This document shows, piece after piece, positions 8,213 to 17,308 of a DNA stretch of 64,000 nt. Numbering within the stretch: the stretch's first letter is position 1; each line of letters opens with the position of its first letter. The notes under the pieces are model-generated. The model was not told the DNA's origin and made no database searches. It worked only from the letters and a program-made list of their open reading frames with translations. The stretch is from the NCBI RefSeq assembly GCF_006783905.1, contig NZ_VFPE01000005.1, positions 62,001 through 126,000 of the forward strand. The letters run 5' to 3'. A program made the position numbers and the translations under genes. The stretch is from Microbacterium kyungheense (lineage in GTDB: Bacteria > Actinomycetota > Actinomycetes > Actinomycetales > Microbacteriaceae).

Positions 8213-9043
8213 ATGCCCCCTCGCACCGCGCTCACCGTCTGGCCCCTCGAGGGCATTCCCGAGATCCACGCCGGCACCGACCTCGTCTCGGTGATCGCCG
8301 ACGCCGCGGGCGGTGACCTCCAGGACGGCGACATCCTCGTGGTGACCTCGAAGATCGTCTCCAAAGCCGAGGGCCGCTTCGTGGTGGCCGACGACCGCGA
8401 GGACGCGATCACCGCCGAGACGGTGCGGGTGGTGGCCTCCCGCGTCACCCCGTCGGGCTTCACGACCCGCATCGTGGAGAACCGGCTCGGCATGGTGTCG
8501 GCCGCGGCGGGCGTCGACGCGTCGAACACCCCGGATGGCACGGTGCTGCTGCTGCCCGTCGATCCGGACGCCTCGGCCCGCGCGATCGCGGGCGGGCTGC
8601 GCGAGCGGCTCGGCGTGCAGGTGGGCGTCATCGTGTCGGACACGCTCGGCCGCGCCTGGCGCGAGGGGCAGACCGATCACGCGATCGGCGCCGGCGGCGT
8701 CGAGGTGTTCGAGGATCTCCGTGGCGGCACGGACGCCGAAGGGCGGCCGCTCGTCGTCACGATGCCGTGCGTGGGTGACGAGCTGGCCGCGGCGGCGGAC
8801 CTCGTGAAGGGCAAGGCGGCCCGCCTGCCGGTCGCCGTCGTGCGAGGTCGCGCCGACCTCGTGGGCGGGCTCGACCTACCGGGTGCGCGCTCGATCGTGC
8901 GACCGCTCGAGCGCGACATGTTCCGCCTGGGTGCTGACGAGGCCTACGCCGAAGGGTACGAGGCGGGAGCGGCACGTGTGCTGAGCGAGGCACGAGACGA
9001 AGCATCCCGTTCCGACGAGGGCGGTGTCGGCGCCACGGACTAG
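8213..9043 (+). CDS. cofE: Coenzyme F420-0:L-glutamate ligase
   Basis: This 276-residue CofE-family enzyme adds gamma-linked glutamate residues to F420-0 using GTP and a divalent metal. The family blocks are clear: a [12 protein letters not shown] segment near residue 46, [17 protein letters not shown] in the middle, and [18 protein letters not shown] near residue 200. The C-terminal flavin domain found fused in mycobacterial FbiB is absent, so this is the single-domain form. The ATG at 8213 gives a normal N-terminus; the longer open frame upstream overlaps the acetyltransferase gene. The pentapeptide gene follows 9 bp later. Other F420 biosynthesis genes are not in the window. Confidence 0.93.
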   Translation: MPPRTALTVWPLEGIPEIHAGTDLVSVIADAAGGDLQDGDILVVTSKIVSKAEGRFVVADDREDAITAETVRVVASRVTPSGFTTRIVENRLGMVSAAAGVDASNTPDGTVLLLPVDPDASARAIAGGLRERLGVQVGVIVSDTLGRAWREGQTDHAIGAGGVEVFEDLRGGTDAEGRPLVVTMPCVGDELAAAADLVKGKAARLPVAVVRGRADLVGGLDLPGARSIVRPLERDMFRLGADEAYAEGYEAGAARVLSEARDEASRSDEGGVGATD

Positions 9044-9052
9044 GGTGCAGGA

Positions 9053-9736
9053 GTGGCGATTCGCACCAAGGGCACGCGCAAGGGCGGCGCGCAGGCGCCG
9101 TCGTTCGACTTCGACGAGGCGGTGGTTCTCGCCGATCTCGCACCGGGCGACGCGGACGCGTTCGACGCCTTCGACGGACTCGCGTACAGCGGTGTCTCGC
9201 GCGAGGACTGGACGCTCGCCGTCGGCGACACCGTCGAGGCCTGCCGGTTCGACGGGCTGGAGCTCGACGCCTGGACGCTGAGGGGCGCGCACCTGCTCGA
9301 GAGCGTCATCTCCGGCGCGAACGTGCCCGCGGTGTCGGGCGCCCGCAGCGGCTGGCGCGACGTCGAGGTGCGCGACAGCCGGTTCGGTTCGGTCGAGGTG
9401 TACGACGCGTCGTGGCGCGGCATCCGGTTCACCCGCTGCAAGCTCGGCTACGTCAACCTGCGCGCTGCCGAACTGCTCGACGTCGCGTTCGTCGACTGCA
9501 CGATCGACGAGATCGACCTGATGGATGCCTCGGCCCGCCGCGTCGCCTTCGACGGCAGCCGCATCGCCACCCTGAACAGCTCCGGCGCCAGGCTCACCGA
9601 CGTCGATCTGCGCGGCGCCGACCTCGGCCAGGTCATCGGGATGGAGGGCCTGCGCGGCGCCACGATCTCGTCCGAGCAGCTGCAGCTCATGGCGCCCACG
9701 CTCGCGGCCCTCGCCGGCATCACCGTCGAGGACTGA
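9053..9736 (+). CDS. Pentapeptide-repeat protein
   Basis: This 227-residue protein has repeated A(D/N)LXX-like pentads from about residue 75 to 210, for example LDAWTLRGAHLLES, ARLTDVDLRGADLGQ and LRAAELLDVAF, which predict a right-handed quadrilateral beta-helix. Such proteins range from DNA-gyrase mimics to proteins of unknown role; nothing here picks one. The N-terminus is Lys/Arg-rich. GTG at 9053 follows TAGGGT by six bases and also has a GGAG. It converges on the cytochrome b gene with a 6 bp gap. Confidence 0.88.
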   Translation: MAIRTKGTRKGGAQAPSFDFDEAVVLADLAPGDADAFDAFDGLAYSGVSREDWTLAVGDTVEACRFDGLELDAWTLRGAHLLESVISGANVPAVSGARSGWRDVEVRDSRFGSVEVYDASWRGIRFTRCKLGYVNLRAAELLDVAFVDCTIDEIDLMDASARRVAFDGSRIATLNSSGARLTDVDLRGADLGQVIGMEGLRGATISSEQLQLMAPTLAALAGITVED

Positions 9737-9742
9737 CCGGCT

Positions 9743-11407
9743 TCAGCGGCCCGACACCTTGCCGAACAGGCGGGCGATCGGGGCGAGCACGAGTGGTCGC
9801 GCGGCGATCCAGGCGGCGGCGATCACGAGCAGCGACAGCGCGAAGATCCAGAACCCGACCCAGTTGATCGCGTCCTGTGCGGCGTACATGTGGTTGAGGT
9901 TCCGCAGCGCCCCGGTCGCGAACACGAGCACGACGTGCACGAAGATGAAGAGCACGAAGTAGAGCATCACGGGGAAGTGCACCGCACGCGCCCACTCGAC
10001 CGGGTAGGCCTTGTTGAGCCCGGCGGCGTTCTTCGGCCAGACGCCCGACATGCGGACACCGGTGATCGCGGCCAGCGGCGCGGCGAGGAACACGGTCGTG
10101 AAGTACGCCAGCTGCTGCAGCGAGTTGTAGTTGACCCAGCCGTTCTCGGTGGGCCAGTCCAGCGAGACGTACTGCAGCGCGGCCGACAGCGCGTTGGGGA
10201 AGACCTCCCACGAGGTGGGCACGATCCGCATCCACTGGCCGGTCACGAACAGCAGCACGACGAAGATCGCCCCGTTGACGAGCCACAGGATGTCGAGCGA
10301 CTGGTGGAACCACAGGTTGAGGCTGATCTTGCGGCGCCCGTTGCTGCGCGGCGACCAGAACACCGTCGGCCGCTTCTCGGTGCGCACGGTGAGTCCGGTG
10401 CGGATGATCAGCACCATCAGGAACACGTTGAAGAAGTGCTGCCACCCGAGCCACGCCGGGAAGCCGACCGGCGCCCCCTCGGGCAGGTGGTACTCGCCGG
10501 GGAACGCCGCGATGAAGTCCACGCCCCATGACGTCGACAGCAGCCAGCGCACGGCGAACACGGCCATGGCGGCCGCATAGAGCAGCGCCGCTCCGCCGAG
10601 GATCAGCAGGCTCCACTGGCGTCCCGTGAACGGCCCGATCCGCCGCGCTTCGCGCCGTACGGGGTGCACGCGGGCGTTCGCGCCCTCCCACACGGTGTGC
10701 GGGTACGGCAGGGGCTGCGACAGCGGCACTCCGGTGGCGGTCGAGCGCACCGCGGGGGCAGTGGATGCCGCAGCCTCTGCCGCAGCCTCGGCCGGCGCTG
10801 CCGCAGGCACGGCGGCCGTGGTCGCGGCAGCCGGCGCCGTCGGCGCGACGCCCGCGGGCGGCCACGGTTCTCCCCCGGGCACACGCGGCAATCCGCGACG
10901 CAGCGCCTTCGCACCTCTGGCGGCTTCCGCTGGCGCGCTTGGCGGGTTCGCCTCGGCCGTTGCCGCCGTCTGTGACACCTGAACCGAAGGCGTCGCCGGT
11001 TCGCGTGTCGCAGTCGGCGCGTCTACGCCCGCCGACGCGACGTTCTGCGCGACCTGAGCGGGAGGTGCAGTGGATGCCGGCGGCCACGGCTCGCCGCCCG
11101 GCACACGCGGCAGGCCACGACGGATGCTGCGACCCGGCGCGGCCGTGCCGGCGGCCGCCGCGGCGGAGGTTCCGGCCGGCACAGGCGTTTCGTCTCGCTC
11201 GTTCCTCGCTCGCTCAACGGCCGGAGCCTCGGCCGCAGCCACAAGCTCGGCAGGTGCCTCGGTCACCACGGCAGCCTCCGTCGCCGCCGGAGCCTCGACC
11301 GCCGTTGCCGGGTCGGGCGCGCCGGGCGCGACGCCGGCCGGCGGCCACGGCTCGCCGCCGGGCGTGCGCGGCAGCCCGCGTCGCAGAGTCCCCCCGAACG
11401 TCGCCAT
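9743..11407 (-). CDS. Membrane cytochrome b-type protein with repeated Pro-rich N-terminal region, linked to ETF genes
   Basis: This 554-residue protein has two parts. Residues 1 to about 235 are Ala/Pro-rich and hold three near-identical motifs [16 protein letters not shown], near residues 9, 96 and 169. Residues 235-554 form a cytochrome b561/formate-dehydrogenase-gamma-like membrane domain with about five helices and candidate heme histidines in GWQHFFN, WFHQSLD, AVHFPVM and FVHVVLV. It is the last gene of etfB-etfA-cytochrome b, 5 bp after etfA, so it may carry electrons between the flavoprotein and the membrane quinone pool; that is inference. A short palindromic repeat (11186-11222) is translated within the linker as [11 protein letters not shown] longer open frame upstream of 11407 overlaps etfA and was rejected. 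Confidence 0.88.
   Translation of the reverse strand: MATFGGTLRRGLPRTPGGEPWPPAGVAPGAPDPATAVEAPAATEAAVVTEAPAELVAAAEAPAVERARNERDETPVPAGTSAAAAAGTAAPGRSIRRGLPRVPGGEPWPPASTAPPAQVAQNVASAGVDAPTATREPATPSVQVSQTAATAEANPPSAPAEAARGAKALRRGLPRVPGGEPWPPAGVAPTAPAAATTAAVPAAAPAEAAAEAAASTAPAVRSTATGVPLSQPLPYPHTVWEGANARVHPVRREARRIGPFTGRQWSLLILGGAALLYAAAMAVFAVRWLLSTSWGVDFIAAFPGEYHLPEGAPVGFPAWLGWQHFFNVFLMVLIIRTGLTVRTEKRPTVFWSPRSNGRRKISLNLWFHQSLDILWLVNGAIFVVLLFVTGQWMRIVPTSWEVFPNALSAALQYVSLDWPTENGWVNYNSLQQLAYFTTVFLAAPLAAITGVRMSGVWPKNAAGLNKAYPVEWARAVHFPVMLYFVLFIFVHVVLVFATGALRNLNHMYAAQDAINWVGFWIFALSLLVIAAAWIAARPLVLAPIARLFGKVSGR
11186..11222. repeat. Palindromic repeat family 1, copy inside a coding sequence
   Basis: On the minus strand this reads as a variant of the family 1 consensus GTTGAGCGAGCGAAGCGAGACGAAA (split here: GTTGAGCGAGCG + AAGCGAGACGAAA). 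It lies in the Ala/Pro linker of the cytochrome b gene and is translated in frame. Other copies are at 40585, 51517 and 52503. Confidence 0.65.
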
Positions 11408-11412
11408 ACGGG

Positions 11413-12378
11413 TTACGCCTTCTTCGCCTCGAGCGCGGCGATCAACTGCGGCACGACCTGGAACAGGTCTCCGACGACGCCGAAGTCGGCGATCTCGAAG
11501 ATCGGAGCGTCGGCGTCCTTGTTGATCGCGACGATCGTCTTGGCCGTCTGCATGCCCGCCTTGTGCTGGATCGCACCCGAGATGCCGATCGCGACATACA
11601 GCTGCGGCGACACCGAGACACCGGTCTGCCCGACCTGATACGTCTGCGGCACGTAGCCGGCGTCCACAGCGGCCCGCGAGGCGCCGACGGCGGCACCGAG
11701 AACGTCGGCGAGCTGCTCGACGAGCGCGAACTTCTCGCCCGAGCCGAGCCCGCGGCCGCCCGAGATGACCTTCGTGGCCCCGCGCAGCTCGGGCCGCGAC
11801 GACGAGACGACCGCCTCGTCGACCGACACCACGCTCGCCGCGCGCCGGCCCGACGCGCGCACCTCGAGCTGCTCGACCTCGGCCGAGGCGACCGCTTCGG
11901 CGCGGGCATCCACCGAGCCCTGCCGGATCGTGATCACCGGCGCACCCCACGTCACCGCGGAGTCCACGTTGTACGCGCCGCCGTAGACCGAGTGGTGCGC
12001 GACCACACCCTCCGCGTCGCGCGAGACGCCCACAGCGTCCACCGCGATGCCGGAGCGGTTGCGCGCGGCGAACCGGCCTGCGACGTCGCGGCCCTCCACG
12101 GAGTTCGACACCAGCACGGCGTCGGGGCGCACCAGATCGGCCGCCGACGTCAGCGCGTCCACGCGGCCGGAGCCCAGGCCCTCCGCGGGCGCGGCGACCA
12201 GCACCGACGCGGCGCCGAGGGCCGCCGCATCCTTCGCCAGCGCCTCGTCGCCGACGATCAGCGCGACGGGTGTGCCCACCTGGGCCGCGGCACCGAGCAC
12301 CTCGGCGGCGGACTTGGCCAGGCCGCCCGACGGCGTCGTGTCGAGAAGAACCAGGATCGAGTCATCTGCAAACGTCAT
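11413..12378 (-). CDS. etfA: Electron transfer flavoprotein subunit alpha
   Basis: The 321-residue FAD-binding subunit of ETF takes electrons from acyl-CoA dehydrogenases. The C-terminal FAD domain is textbook: [11 protein letters not shown] near residue 205, [20 protein letters not shown], then [22 protein letters not shown] near the end. It follows etfB after 9 bp and precedes the cytochrome b gene by 5 bp, so the three are one operon. GAGGAA precedes the ATG. Several acyl-CoA dehydrogenases in this window are likely electron donors. Confidence 0.97.
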   Translation of the reverse strand: MTFADDSILVLLDTTPSGGLAKSAAEVLGAAAQVGTPVALIVGDEALAKDAAALGAASVLVAAPAEGLGSGRVDALTSAADLVRPDAVLVSNSVEGRDVAGRFAARNRSGIAVDAVGVSRDAEGVVAHHSVYGGAYNVDSAVTWGAPVITIRQGSVDARAEAVASAEVEQLEVRASGRRAASVVSVDEAVVSSSRPELRGATKVISGGRGLGSGEKFALVEQLADVLGAAVGASRAAVDAGYVPQTYQVGQTGVSVSPQLYVAIGISGAIQHKAGMQTAKTIVAINKDADAPIFEIADFGVVGDLFQVVPQLIAALEAKKA

Positions 12379-12387
12379 GGCGCTTCC

Positions 12388-13164
12388 TCACGCGAGCCGG
12401 TTCTGGATGAGGAACTCCGCGAGCTTCTCGCCCGCGTCGCCCTCGTCGACGATCTTCACTCCCGCCGCGCGCGGCGGCTTCTCGCTCAGCCCGATCACGA
12501 TCGACCGCGAGGCGTCCGGATCGTGCGCCTCGACGTCGAGGTCGGCCAGCGACAGCGTCTCGAACGGCTTCTTCTTCGCCGCCATGATGCCCTTGAAGTT
12601 GGGGAACCGGGCGTCCGGCAGCGCCTCGGTGATCGACACCACGGCGGGCAGGGATGCCGTCACGCTCACCGTCGCGCCGTCCGATGCCCGCGTGCCCGAG
12701 ACCTCGCCCTCACCGATCTCGACGGCGCTCAGGTAGGTCGCCGACGGCACGTCGAGGATCTCGGCCACCATCGCCGGGACCACCCCGCCCGAGCCGTCCG
12801 TGGACTGGTTGCCGGCGATCACCAGATCGAACCCGGTGCGCTGCAGCGCGGCGGCGAGCACCTCCGCGGTCAGTCCGAGGTCTGCACCCAGCAGCGCGTC
12901 GTCGACCACCTGCACCGCCGAGGCCGCCCCCATCGCGAGACCCTTGCGCACCGTCGCCGACGCGGACTCGGGCGTCATCGACAGCACCACGACCTCGGTG
13001 CCCGGCGTCTTGTCGGCATACGACAGAGCCACCTCGAGAGCCCGCTCGCCGATCTCGTCGAGCACCGTCTCACTGGCCGCACGATCGGCCAGACCGGTCT
13101 CGAGGGACAGCTTGCGATCCCCGTATGTATCCGGGACTTCCTTGACCAGGACGACGATCTTCAT
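12388..13164 (-). CDS. etfB: Electron transfer flavoprotein subunit beta
   Basis: The 258-residue ETF beta subunit has the family start MKIVVLVKEVPDTYG, the AMP-binding region LVIAGNQSTDGSGGVVP (about residues 117-133), and a recognisable ETF-beta signature toward the end. It is the first gene of the etfB-etfA-cytochrome b operon. The divergent MarR gene starts 134 bp away, with a large palindrome between them that probably controls one or both. Confidence 0.97.
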   Translation of the reverse strand: MKIVVLVKEVPDTYGDRKLSLETGLADRAASETVLDEIGERALEVALSYADKTPGTEVVVLSMTPESASATVRKGLAMGAASAVQVVDDALLGADLGLTAEVLAAALQRTGFDLVIAGNQSTDGSGGVVPAMVAEILDVPSATYLSAVEIGEGEVSGTRASDGATVSVTASLPAVVSITEALPDARFPNFKGIMAAKKKPFETLSLADLDVEAHDPDASRSIVIGLSEKPPRAAGVKIVDEGDAGEKLAEFLIQNRLA

Positions 13165-13214
13165 GTCGATCTCCTCACGCTACGCAAGAGTCTAGGGGAC
13201 TCCGGGCGAACGTC

Positions 13215-13247
13215 ACACTGAGTGTCAGGCGAGCTGACACTCAGTGT
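13215..13247. promoter_or_regulatory. Double palindromic operator between etfB and the marR gene
   Basis: Perfect 14-bp arms, ACACTGAGTGTCAG and CTGACACTCAGTGT, are separated by GCGAG. Each arm is itself nearly palindromic (ACACT-x-AGTGT), so the site could hold two dimers of a MarR- or TetR-type repressor. It lies midway between the divergent starts at 13164 and 13298. Confidence 0.7.
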
Positions 13248-13297
13248 CACCACCGCCGACGCGCCCATCGCCGGTACGGTGGAGGCAGGAGGTCGCG

Positions 13298-13834
13298 ATG
13301 GCAGCACCGAAGCGGCTGGCGGTGGACCCGATCGCCGAGGCCAAACGCCAGTGGATCGCCCACGGGTGGGAGCCGGCGGCCGCCGGCATGACGGCGGTCA
13401 CGTCGATCATCCGCGCGCAGCAGCTGCTGTTCGCGCGCATCGACGCCACGCTGAAGCCGTTCGGCCTGTCGTTCGCGCGGTACGAGATGCTGCGGCTGCT
13501 GGGCTTCACGCGGGAGGGACGGATGCCGATGGCCAGTGCCATCGCCCGGCTCCAGGTGCATCCGACGAGCGTCACGAACACGGTCGACCGGCTGACGCGC
13601 GACGGCCTGCTCTCGCGCGAGCCCCACCCCGACGACGGCCGCGCGGCGATGCTCGTGCTGACCGGCAGCGGCCGGGAGCTCGTCGAACGGGCGACCGCCG
13701 CGCTCAACACCGAGGTGTTCGAGAGCCCGGGTCTCAGCGAGGCCGACACCACCGAGCTGGTGCGGATCATCGCGCGCTTCCGCAAGGACTCCGGCGACTT
13801 CACCGAGCCGCGCCCGCAGCCCGAGCCCCTCTGA
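13298..13834 (+). CDS. MarR family transcriptional regulator
   Basis: This 178-residue winged-helix regulator has a helix-turn-helix in the IARLQVHPTSVTNTVDRL region (about residues 86-103) followed by the wing LLSREPHPDDGRAAMLVLT, the usual MarR pattern with the DDGR turn. An N-terminal extension of about 30 residues is slightly longer than usual. AGGAGGT precedes the ATG at good distance, and TACGGT lies upstream at 13275-13280. It is divergent from etfBA and probably binds the double palindrome at 13215-13247. Confidence 0.92.
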   Translation: MAAPKRLAVDPIAEAKRQWIAHGWEPAAAGMTAVTSIIRAQQLLFARIDATLKPFGLSFARYEMLRLLGFTREGRMPMASAIARLQVHPTSVTNTVDRLTRDGLLSREPHPDDGRAAMLVLTGSGRELVERATAALNTEVFESPGLSEADTTELVRIIARFRKDSGDFTEPRPQPEPL

Positions 13835-13835
13835 C

Positions 13836-14612
13836 TCAGCGCCCGCGGAAGTCGGGGGTGCGCTTCTCACGGAACGCGGCCATGCCCTCCTTCTGGTCCT
13901 CGGTGTCGAAGAGGCTCGCGAACACGTGCTTCTCCAGGCGCAGCCCCTCCGCCAGCGACGACTCCAGCGCGCCGTCCAGCACCGCCTTGGCCGCGTACAG
14001 CGCCGGCAGCCCCTTCGCGGCGATGGCCTCGGCGGTCTTCTGCGCCTCGGCCAGCAGATCGGCGGCGGGCACCACGCGCGAGGCGAGCCCCGAGCGCTCG
14101 GCTTCGGCGGCATCCATCATCCGACCGGTGAGGATGAGGTCGGCGGCCTTGTAGTACCCCACGGCGCGCACGAGCCGCTGCGAGCCGCCCATTCCGGGGA
14201 TCACGCCGAGGGTGATCTCGGGCTGCCCGAACTTCGCGGTGTCGGCGGCCAGGATGATGTCGCACATCATGGCCAGCTCGCACCCGCCGCCGAGGGCGTA
14301 ACCGGCGACCGCGGCGATGACGGGCGTGCGCACGGCGGCGAACTGCGTCCAGCCGCCGAAGTGGTCGCCCAGCAGCATGTCGAGCCCTGTCTTGGACTCC
14401 ATCTCTTTGATGTCGGCTCCGGCGGCGAACGCGCGCTCGGACCCGGTGACGACGATCGCGCCGATCCCCGCGTCGGAATCGAACGCGGATGCCGCCGCCA
14501 CCACCTCCCGGCACACCTGGGTGTTCAGCGCGTTGAGCGCATCCGGCCGGTTGAGGGTGATCCATCCGACGCGGCCGCGCGTCTCGACGAGAATCGTTTC
14601 GTAATCGGTCAT
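13836..14612 (-). CDS. Enoyl-CoA hydratase
   Basis: The 258-residue crotonase-family enzyme hydrates trans-2-enoyl-CoA. The oxyanion-hole segments are [10 protein letters not shown] (about residues 65-74) and [15 protein letters not shown] (about 103-117). Both catalytic glutamates of true hydratases appear, in CELAMMCD and in [21 protein letters not shown]. The ATG at 14612 has a GGAGGA ribosome site; a longer frame upstream overlaps the WXG100-like gene and was rejected. Nearby dehydrogenases suggest a role in valine or short-chain acyl-CoA breakdown. Confidence 0.95.
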   Translation of the reverse strand: MTDYETILVETRGRVGWITLNRPDALNALNTQVCREVVAAASAFDSDAGIGAIVVTGSERAFAAGADIKEMESKTGLDMLLGDHFGGWTQFAAVRTPVIAAVAGYALGGGCELAMMCDIILAADTAKFGQPEITLGVIPGMGGSQRLVRAVGYYKAADLILTGRMMDAAEAERSGLASRVVPAADLLAEAQKTAEAIAAKGLPALYAAKAVLDGALESSLAEGLRLEKHVFASLFDTEDQKEGMAAFREKRTPDFRGR

Positions 14613-14637
14613 CTTCGTCCTCCGGTAGCTCAGTTTT

Positions 14638-14663
14638 CCACATGGGGAATGGTCCCCATGTGG
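14638..14663. promoter_or_regulatory. Palindrome upstream of the WXG100-like gene
   Basis: Perfect 11-bp arms CCACATGGGGA and TCCCCATGTGG are separated by 4 bases, in the gap between the divergent hydratase and WXG100-like genes. TAGCCT at about 14674 could be the -10 box of the latter. An operator is more likely than a terminator here. Confidence 0.5.
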
Positions 14664-14735
14664 GTGTGGTGGGGGGTTGTCGTAGCCTGGCGGTGGGCCT
14701 GATCGGGTCCGCTGATTTTGACAAAGGGACGGATC

Positions 14736-15023
14736 ATGGCTGATTTCAAGGCTTCTTACGGCGAGATGGAGTCGATGGCGGGCAAGCTCGACTCGGGTCG
14801 CGAAGAGATCGGTGACGTGCTGCGTCGCCTGAAGAGCGACGTGGACCGTCTGCTGGGCGATGACTTCAAGACGCAGCACGCGTCGGGCAAGTTCGGTGAG
14901 GGGTACAACGAGCTGACCACGGGTCTGGAGAAGGCCATCGAGGGCATCTCCGACATGGGCGAGTCGCTGCGCAAGATGATGCAGGCGATCAAGGACACCG
15001 ACCAGGCTCTCGCCGGCAACTGA
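14736..15023 (+). CDS. WXG100/ESAT-6-like small helical protein without the WXG motif
   Basis: This 95-residue, almost fully helical protein has the size and two-helix layout of type VII secretion substrates. The turn that normally holds W-x-G reads [19 protein letters not shown] (residues about 45-63), so the tryptophan and following glycine are missing while the downstream small-x-x-F/Y pattern is kept. No ESX ATPase or partner gene is in the window. AAAGGGA precedes the ATG at 14736. The gene sits on the opposite strand inside a block of valine-degradation genes. Confidence 0.82.
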   Translation: MADFKASYGEMESMAGKLDSGREEIGDVLRRLKSDVDRLLGDDFKTQHASGKFGEGYNELTTGLEKAIEGISDMGESLRKMMQAIKDTDQALAGN

Positions 15024-15037
15024 CGACGTCTTCTTCG

Positions 15038-15073
15038 AGTGGATGCCGGCGGCCCAGGCTGCCGGCATCCACT
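15038..15073. terminator. Bidirectional GGATGCC-stem terminator
   Basis: 13-bp perfect arms AGTGGATGCCGGC / GCCGGCATCCACT with a 10-base loop are flanked by pyrimidine-rich TTCTTC on both sides in the sense of each strand. They lie between the convergent 14736-15023 and 15082-15981 genes. Confidence 0.75.
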
Positions 15074-15081
15074 TCTTCCTG

Positions 15082-15981
15082 TCAGGCGCTGTCGGCCCGG
15101 ATGGTGTCGATGACGCCTGAGAAGTCCTTCCCCGCGCCCTCGCCTGCCGCGAAGTCGCGGTAGATCTGCCGTGCGAGCATGCCCATGCGGGCGTCGACGC
15201 CGGTCGCCTCGATGGCGTGCTCGGCGAGGCCCAGGTCCTTGTTCATGAGCGCGCCGGCGAAGCCCGGCTGGTAGTCGCGGTTGGCCGGACTCGTCGGCAC
15301 GGGCCCCGGCACCGGGCAGTTGGTCGTGAGAGCCCAGCACTGTCCGGACGCGTTCGAGGCGACGTCGAACAGCGCCTGGTGCGACAGCCCGAGCCGCTCG
15401 CCCAGGACGAACGCCTCGGCGACGGCGATCTGCGAGACCGCGAGGATCATGTTGTTGCACACCTTGGCGGCCTGCCCGAGACCGGCTCCGCCGCAGTGCA
15501 CCACGCGACGGCCCATCGCCTCGAGCAGCGGCTGGGCGAAGGCGAAGTCCTCGTCGGTGCCGCCCACCATGAAGGCGAGCGTCGCGTTCTCGGCGCCGAC
15601 GACGCCGCCAGACACGGGCGCGTCGAGCGATCTGTGACCGACGGCCTCGGCGAGGGCGTGCGCCGCGCGGGCCTCGTCGACGGCGATGGTCGAGCAGTCG
15701 ACGAACAGGGCCCCGGGGGTCGCCACGTCGAGCAGACCCGGTGCTCCGCCGGCGCCGCGATAGGCGTCGAGCACCTGCGCCCCGGTCTGGAACATCGTGA
15801 TGACGACGTCGGCGGAGGTGGCGGCATCCACCCCCGACCCGGCGGTCGCGAGCCCGGCGTCGGCGGCGGCCGAGACGGCCGCGGCGGCGACGTCGAAGCC
15901 GACGACGTCGTGGCCCGAGGCGGCGAGGTTCTTCGCCATGGGCAGGCCCATGTGGCCGAGCCCGAGGAATGCGATCTTCAT
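15082..15981 (-). CDS. mmsB: 3-hydroxyisobutyrate dehydrogenase
   Basis: The 299-residue NAD-dependent enzyme oxidises 3-hydroxyisobutyrate to methylmalonate semialdehyde in valine breakdown. It has the Rossmann start [20 protein letters not shown], the substrate-binding block [22 protein letters not shown] (about residues 115-136), and the catalytic lysine in [10 protein letters not shown] (about 168-177). The last part contains the family's [11 protein letters not shown] segment. It follows the acyl-CoA dehydrogenase gene by 38 bp, so they are probably co-transcribed. Methylmalonate-semialdehyde dehydrogenase and the CoA hydrolase of the pathway are not in view. Confidence 0.95.
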   Translation of the reverse strand: MKIAFLGLGHMGLPMAKNLAASGHDVVGFDVAAAAVSAAADAGLATAGSGVDAATSADVVITMFQTGAQVLDAYRGAGGAPGLLDVATPGALFVDCSTIAVDEARAAHALAEAVGHRSLDAPVSGGVVGAENATLAFMVGGTDEDFAFAQPLLEAMGRRVVHCGGAGLGQAAKVCNNMILAVSQIAVAEAFVLGERLGLSHQALFDVASNASGQCWALTTNCPVPGPVPTSPANRDYQPGFAGALMNKDLGLAEHAIEATGVDARMGMLARQIYRDFAAGEGAGKDFSGVIDTIRADSA

Positions 15982-16019
15982 GTCGACCTTCTTCGTCGCT
16001 GAGTCGGTGGTCGTCCGCG

Positions 16020-17210
16020 TCAGCTGCCGAGCAGCTGGCGGCCGATGATCACGCGCATGATCTCGTTGGTGCCTTCGAGGATCTGATGCACGCGCAGGTC
16101 GCGCACCACCTTCTCGATGCCGTAGTCGTGAAGGTAGCCGTAGCCGCCGTGCAGCTGCAGCGCCTGGTTCGCGACGGTGAAGCCGGCGTCGGTCGCGAAG
16201 CGCTTGGCCATCGCGCACTGCAGGGACGCGTCAGGGCTCTTCGCGTCCAGCGCGGCCGCGGCGTCACGGACGAGGGCGCGCGCCGCGCGCAGCTCCGTGG
16301 CCATGTCCGCCAGCGCGAACACCACGGCCTGCTTCTCTGCCAGCGGTTCTCCGAAGGTGAAGCGCTCGTGCACGTAGGTCACGGTGCGATCGAGCGCCCA
16401 CTGGGCGCCGCCGAGCGAGCACGCCGCGATGTTGATGCGGCCGCCGTCGAGCGCCGACATCGCGATCTTGAAGCCCTGGCCGGGCTCGCCCAGGATGCTG
16501 GAGGCGGGCACCCGCACCTCGTCGAGGATCACCTGACGGGTGGGCTGGGCGTTCCATCCCATCTTGTGCTCGAGCGCCCCGAACGAGAGCCCCTCCGCGT
16601 CGGCGGGCACCAGGAAGGCCGTGATCCCGCGGGCGCCGGCGTCCGCGTCGGTGCGGGCCATCACGATGTACACGGCCGCCTCGCCACCGCCCGAGATGAA
16701 CTGCTTGACACCGGTGAGCACGTACTCGTCACCCGAGCGGATGGCGCTGGTCGCGATCGCCGCGGCATCGGATCCGGCCCCCGGTTCGGTGAGGCAGTAG
16801 CTGCCGAAGCCCGTCATGGCCGTGAGGGTGGGCAGCCACGTGCCCCGCTGGTCCTCGTCGCCGTACGTGTCGATCATCCACGCCACCATGTTGTGGATGG
16901 AGATGTACGCGGCGATCGCGGGGTCGCCCTTCGCGAGCTCCTCGAAGATCGCCGCGGCGTCCGAGCGCGACAGTCCGGTGCCGCCGAAGTCGTCGCGCAC
17001 ATAGATGCCGCCGAGGCCGAGGTCGCCGCCACGGTTGAGCGTCTCGCGCGGGAAGTGCGACGCGGCATCCCATTCGAGCGCATGCGGCGCGAGCTCATGC
17101 TGCGCGAAGTCGCGCACCGCGTCGAGGATCGCGGCGCGCTCCTCTGCGGTGAGGTTCGGGGCCGCGGGGGCTGGCGTCGTCTGGTTGAGGGGGGCGATCG
17201 TGGTCACCAT
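16020..17210 (-). CDS. Acyl-CoA dehydrogenase, probably isobutyryl-CoA specific
   Basis: This FAD enzyme of 396 residues has the acyl-CoA dehydrogenase blocks YCLTEPGAGSDAAAI (about residues 135-149) and VTYVHERFTFGEPLAE, and the catalytic-base region QILEGTNEIMRVIIGRQLL at the C-terminus with Glu in the usual place. The adjoining 3-hydroxyisobutyrate dehydrogenase gene supports isobutyryl-CoA as substrate; this comes from context and not from residues. The 18-bp palindrome at 17291-17308, 81 bp upstream, is a good repressor site. Electrons should pass to the EtfAB made nearby. Confidence 0.94.
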   Translation of the reverse strand: MVTTIAPLNQTTPAPAAPNLTAEERAAILDAVRDFAQHELAPHALEWDAASHFPRETLNRGGDLGLGGIYVRDDFGGTGLSRSDAAAIFEELAKGDPAIAAYISIHNMVAWMIDTYGDEDQRGTWLPTLTAMTGFGSYCLTEPGAGSDAAAIATSAIRSGDEYVLTGVKQFISGGGEAAVYIVMARTDADAGARGITAFLVPADAEGLSFGALEHKMGWNAQPTRQVILDEVRVPASSILGEPGQGFKIAMSALDGGRINIAACSLGGAQWALDRTVTYVHERFTFGEPLAEKQAVVFALADMATELRAARALVRDAAAALDAKSPDASLQCAMAKRFATDAGFTVANQALQLHGGYGYLHDYGIEKVVRDLRVHQILEGTNEIMRVIIGRQLLGS

Positions 17211-17290
17211 TGCTCCTTCTCGATCCGGAATCGCCCTTGTGGGGCATCCTGATCAACGCGATCGTGCCGACGTTGGCACACTGGTGATTT

Positions 17291-17308
17291 TACATGGACG
17301 TCCTTGTA
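17291..17308. promoter_or_regulatory. Palindromic operator upstream of the acyl-CoA dehydrogenase gene
   Basis: TACATGGACGTCCTTGTA is an inverted repeat with one unpaired position per arm around a GGACGTCC core. It lies in an A/T-richer promoter region between the divergent genes starting at 17210 and 17434 and resembles TetR-type operators of acyl-CoA catabolism genes. Confidence 0.6.

Noticed and set aside
9720..11087. 455-codon minus-strand frame
   Set aside because: It is a shifted frame across the cytochrome b gene; the correct frame has membrane helices and heme histidines.
16219..16267. Continuation of the 3-hydroxyisobutyrate dehydrogenase frame upstream of 15981
   Set aside because: The family's GLGHMG Rossmann start fits ATG 15981. 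The upstream residues are antisense-like sequence over the acyl-CoA dehydrogenase end.
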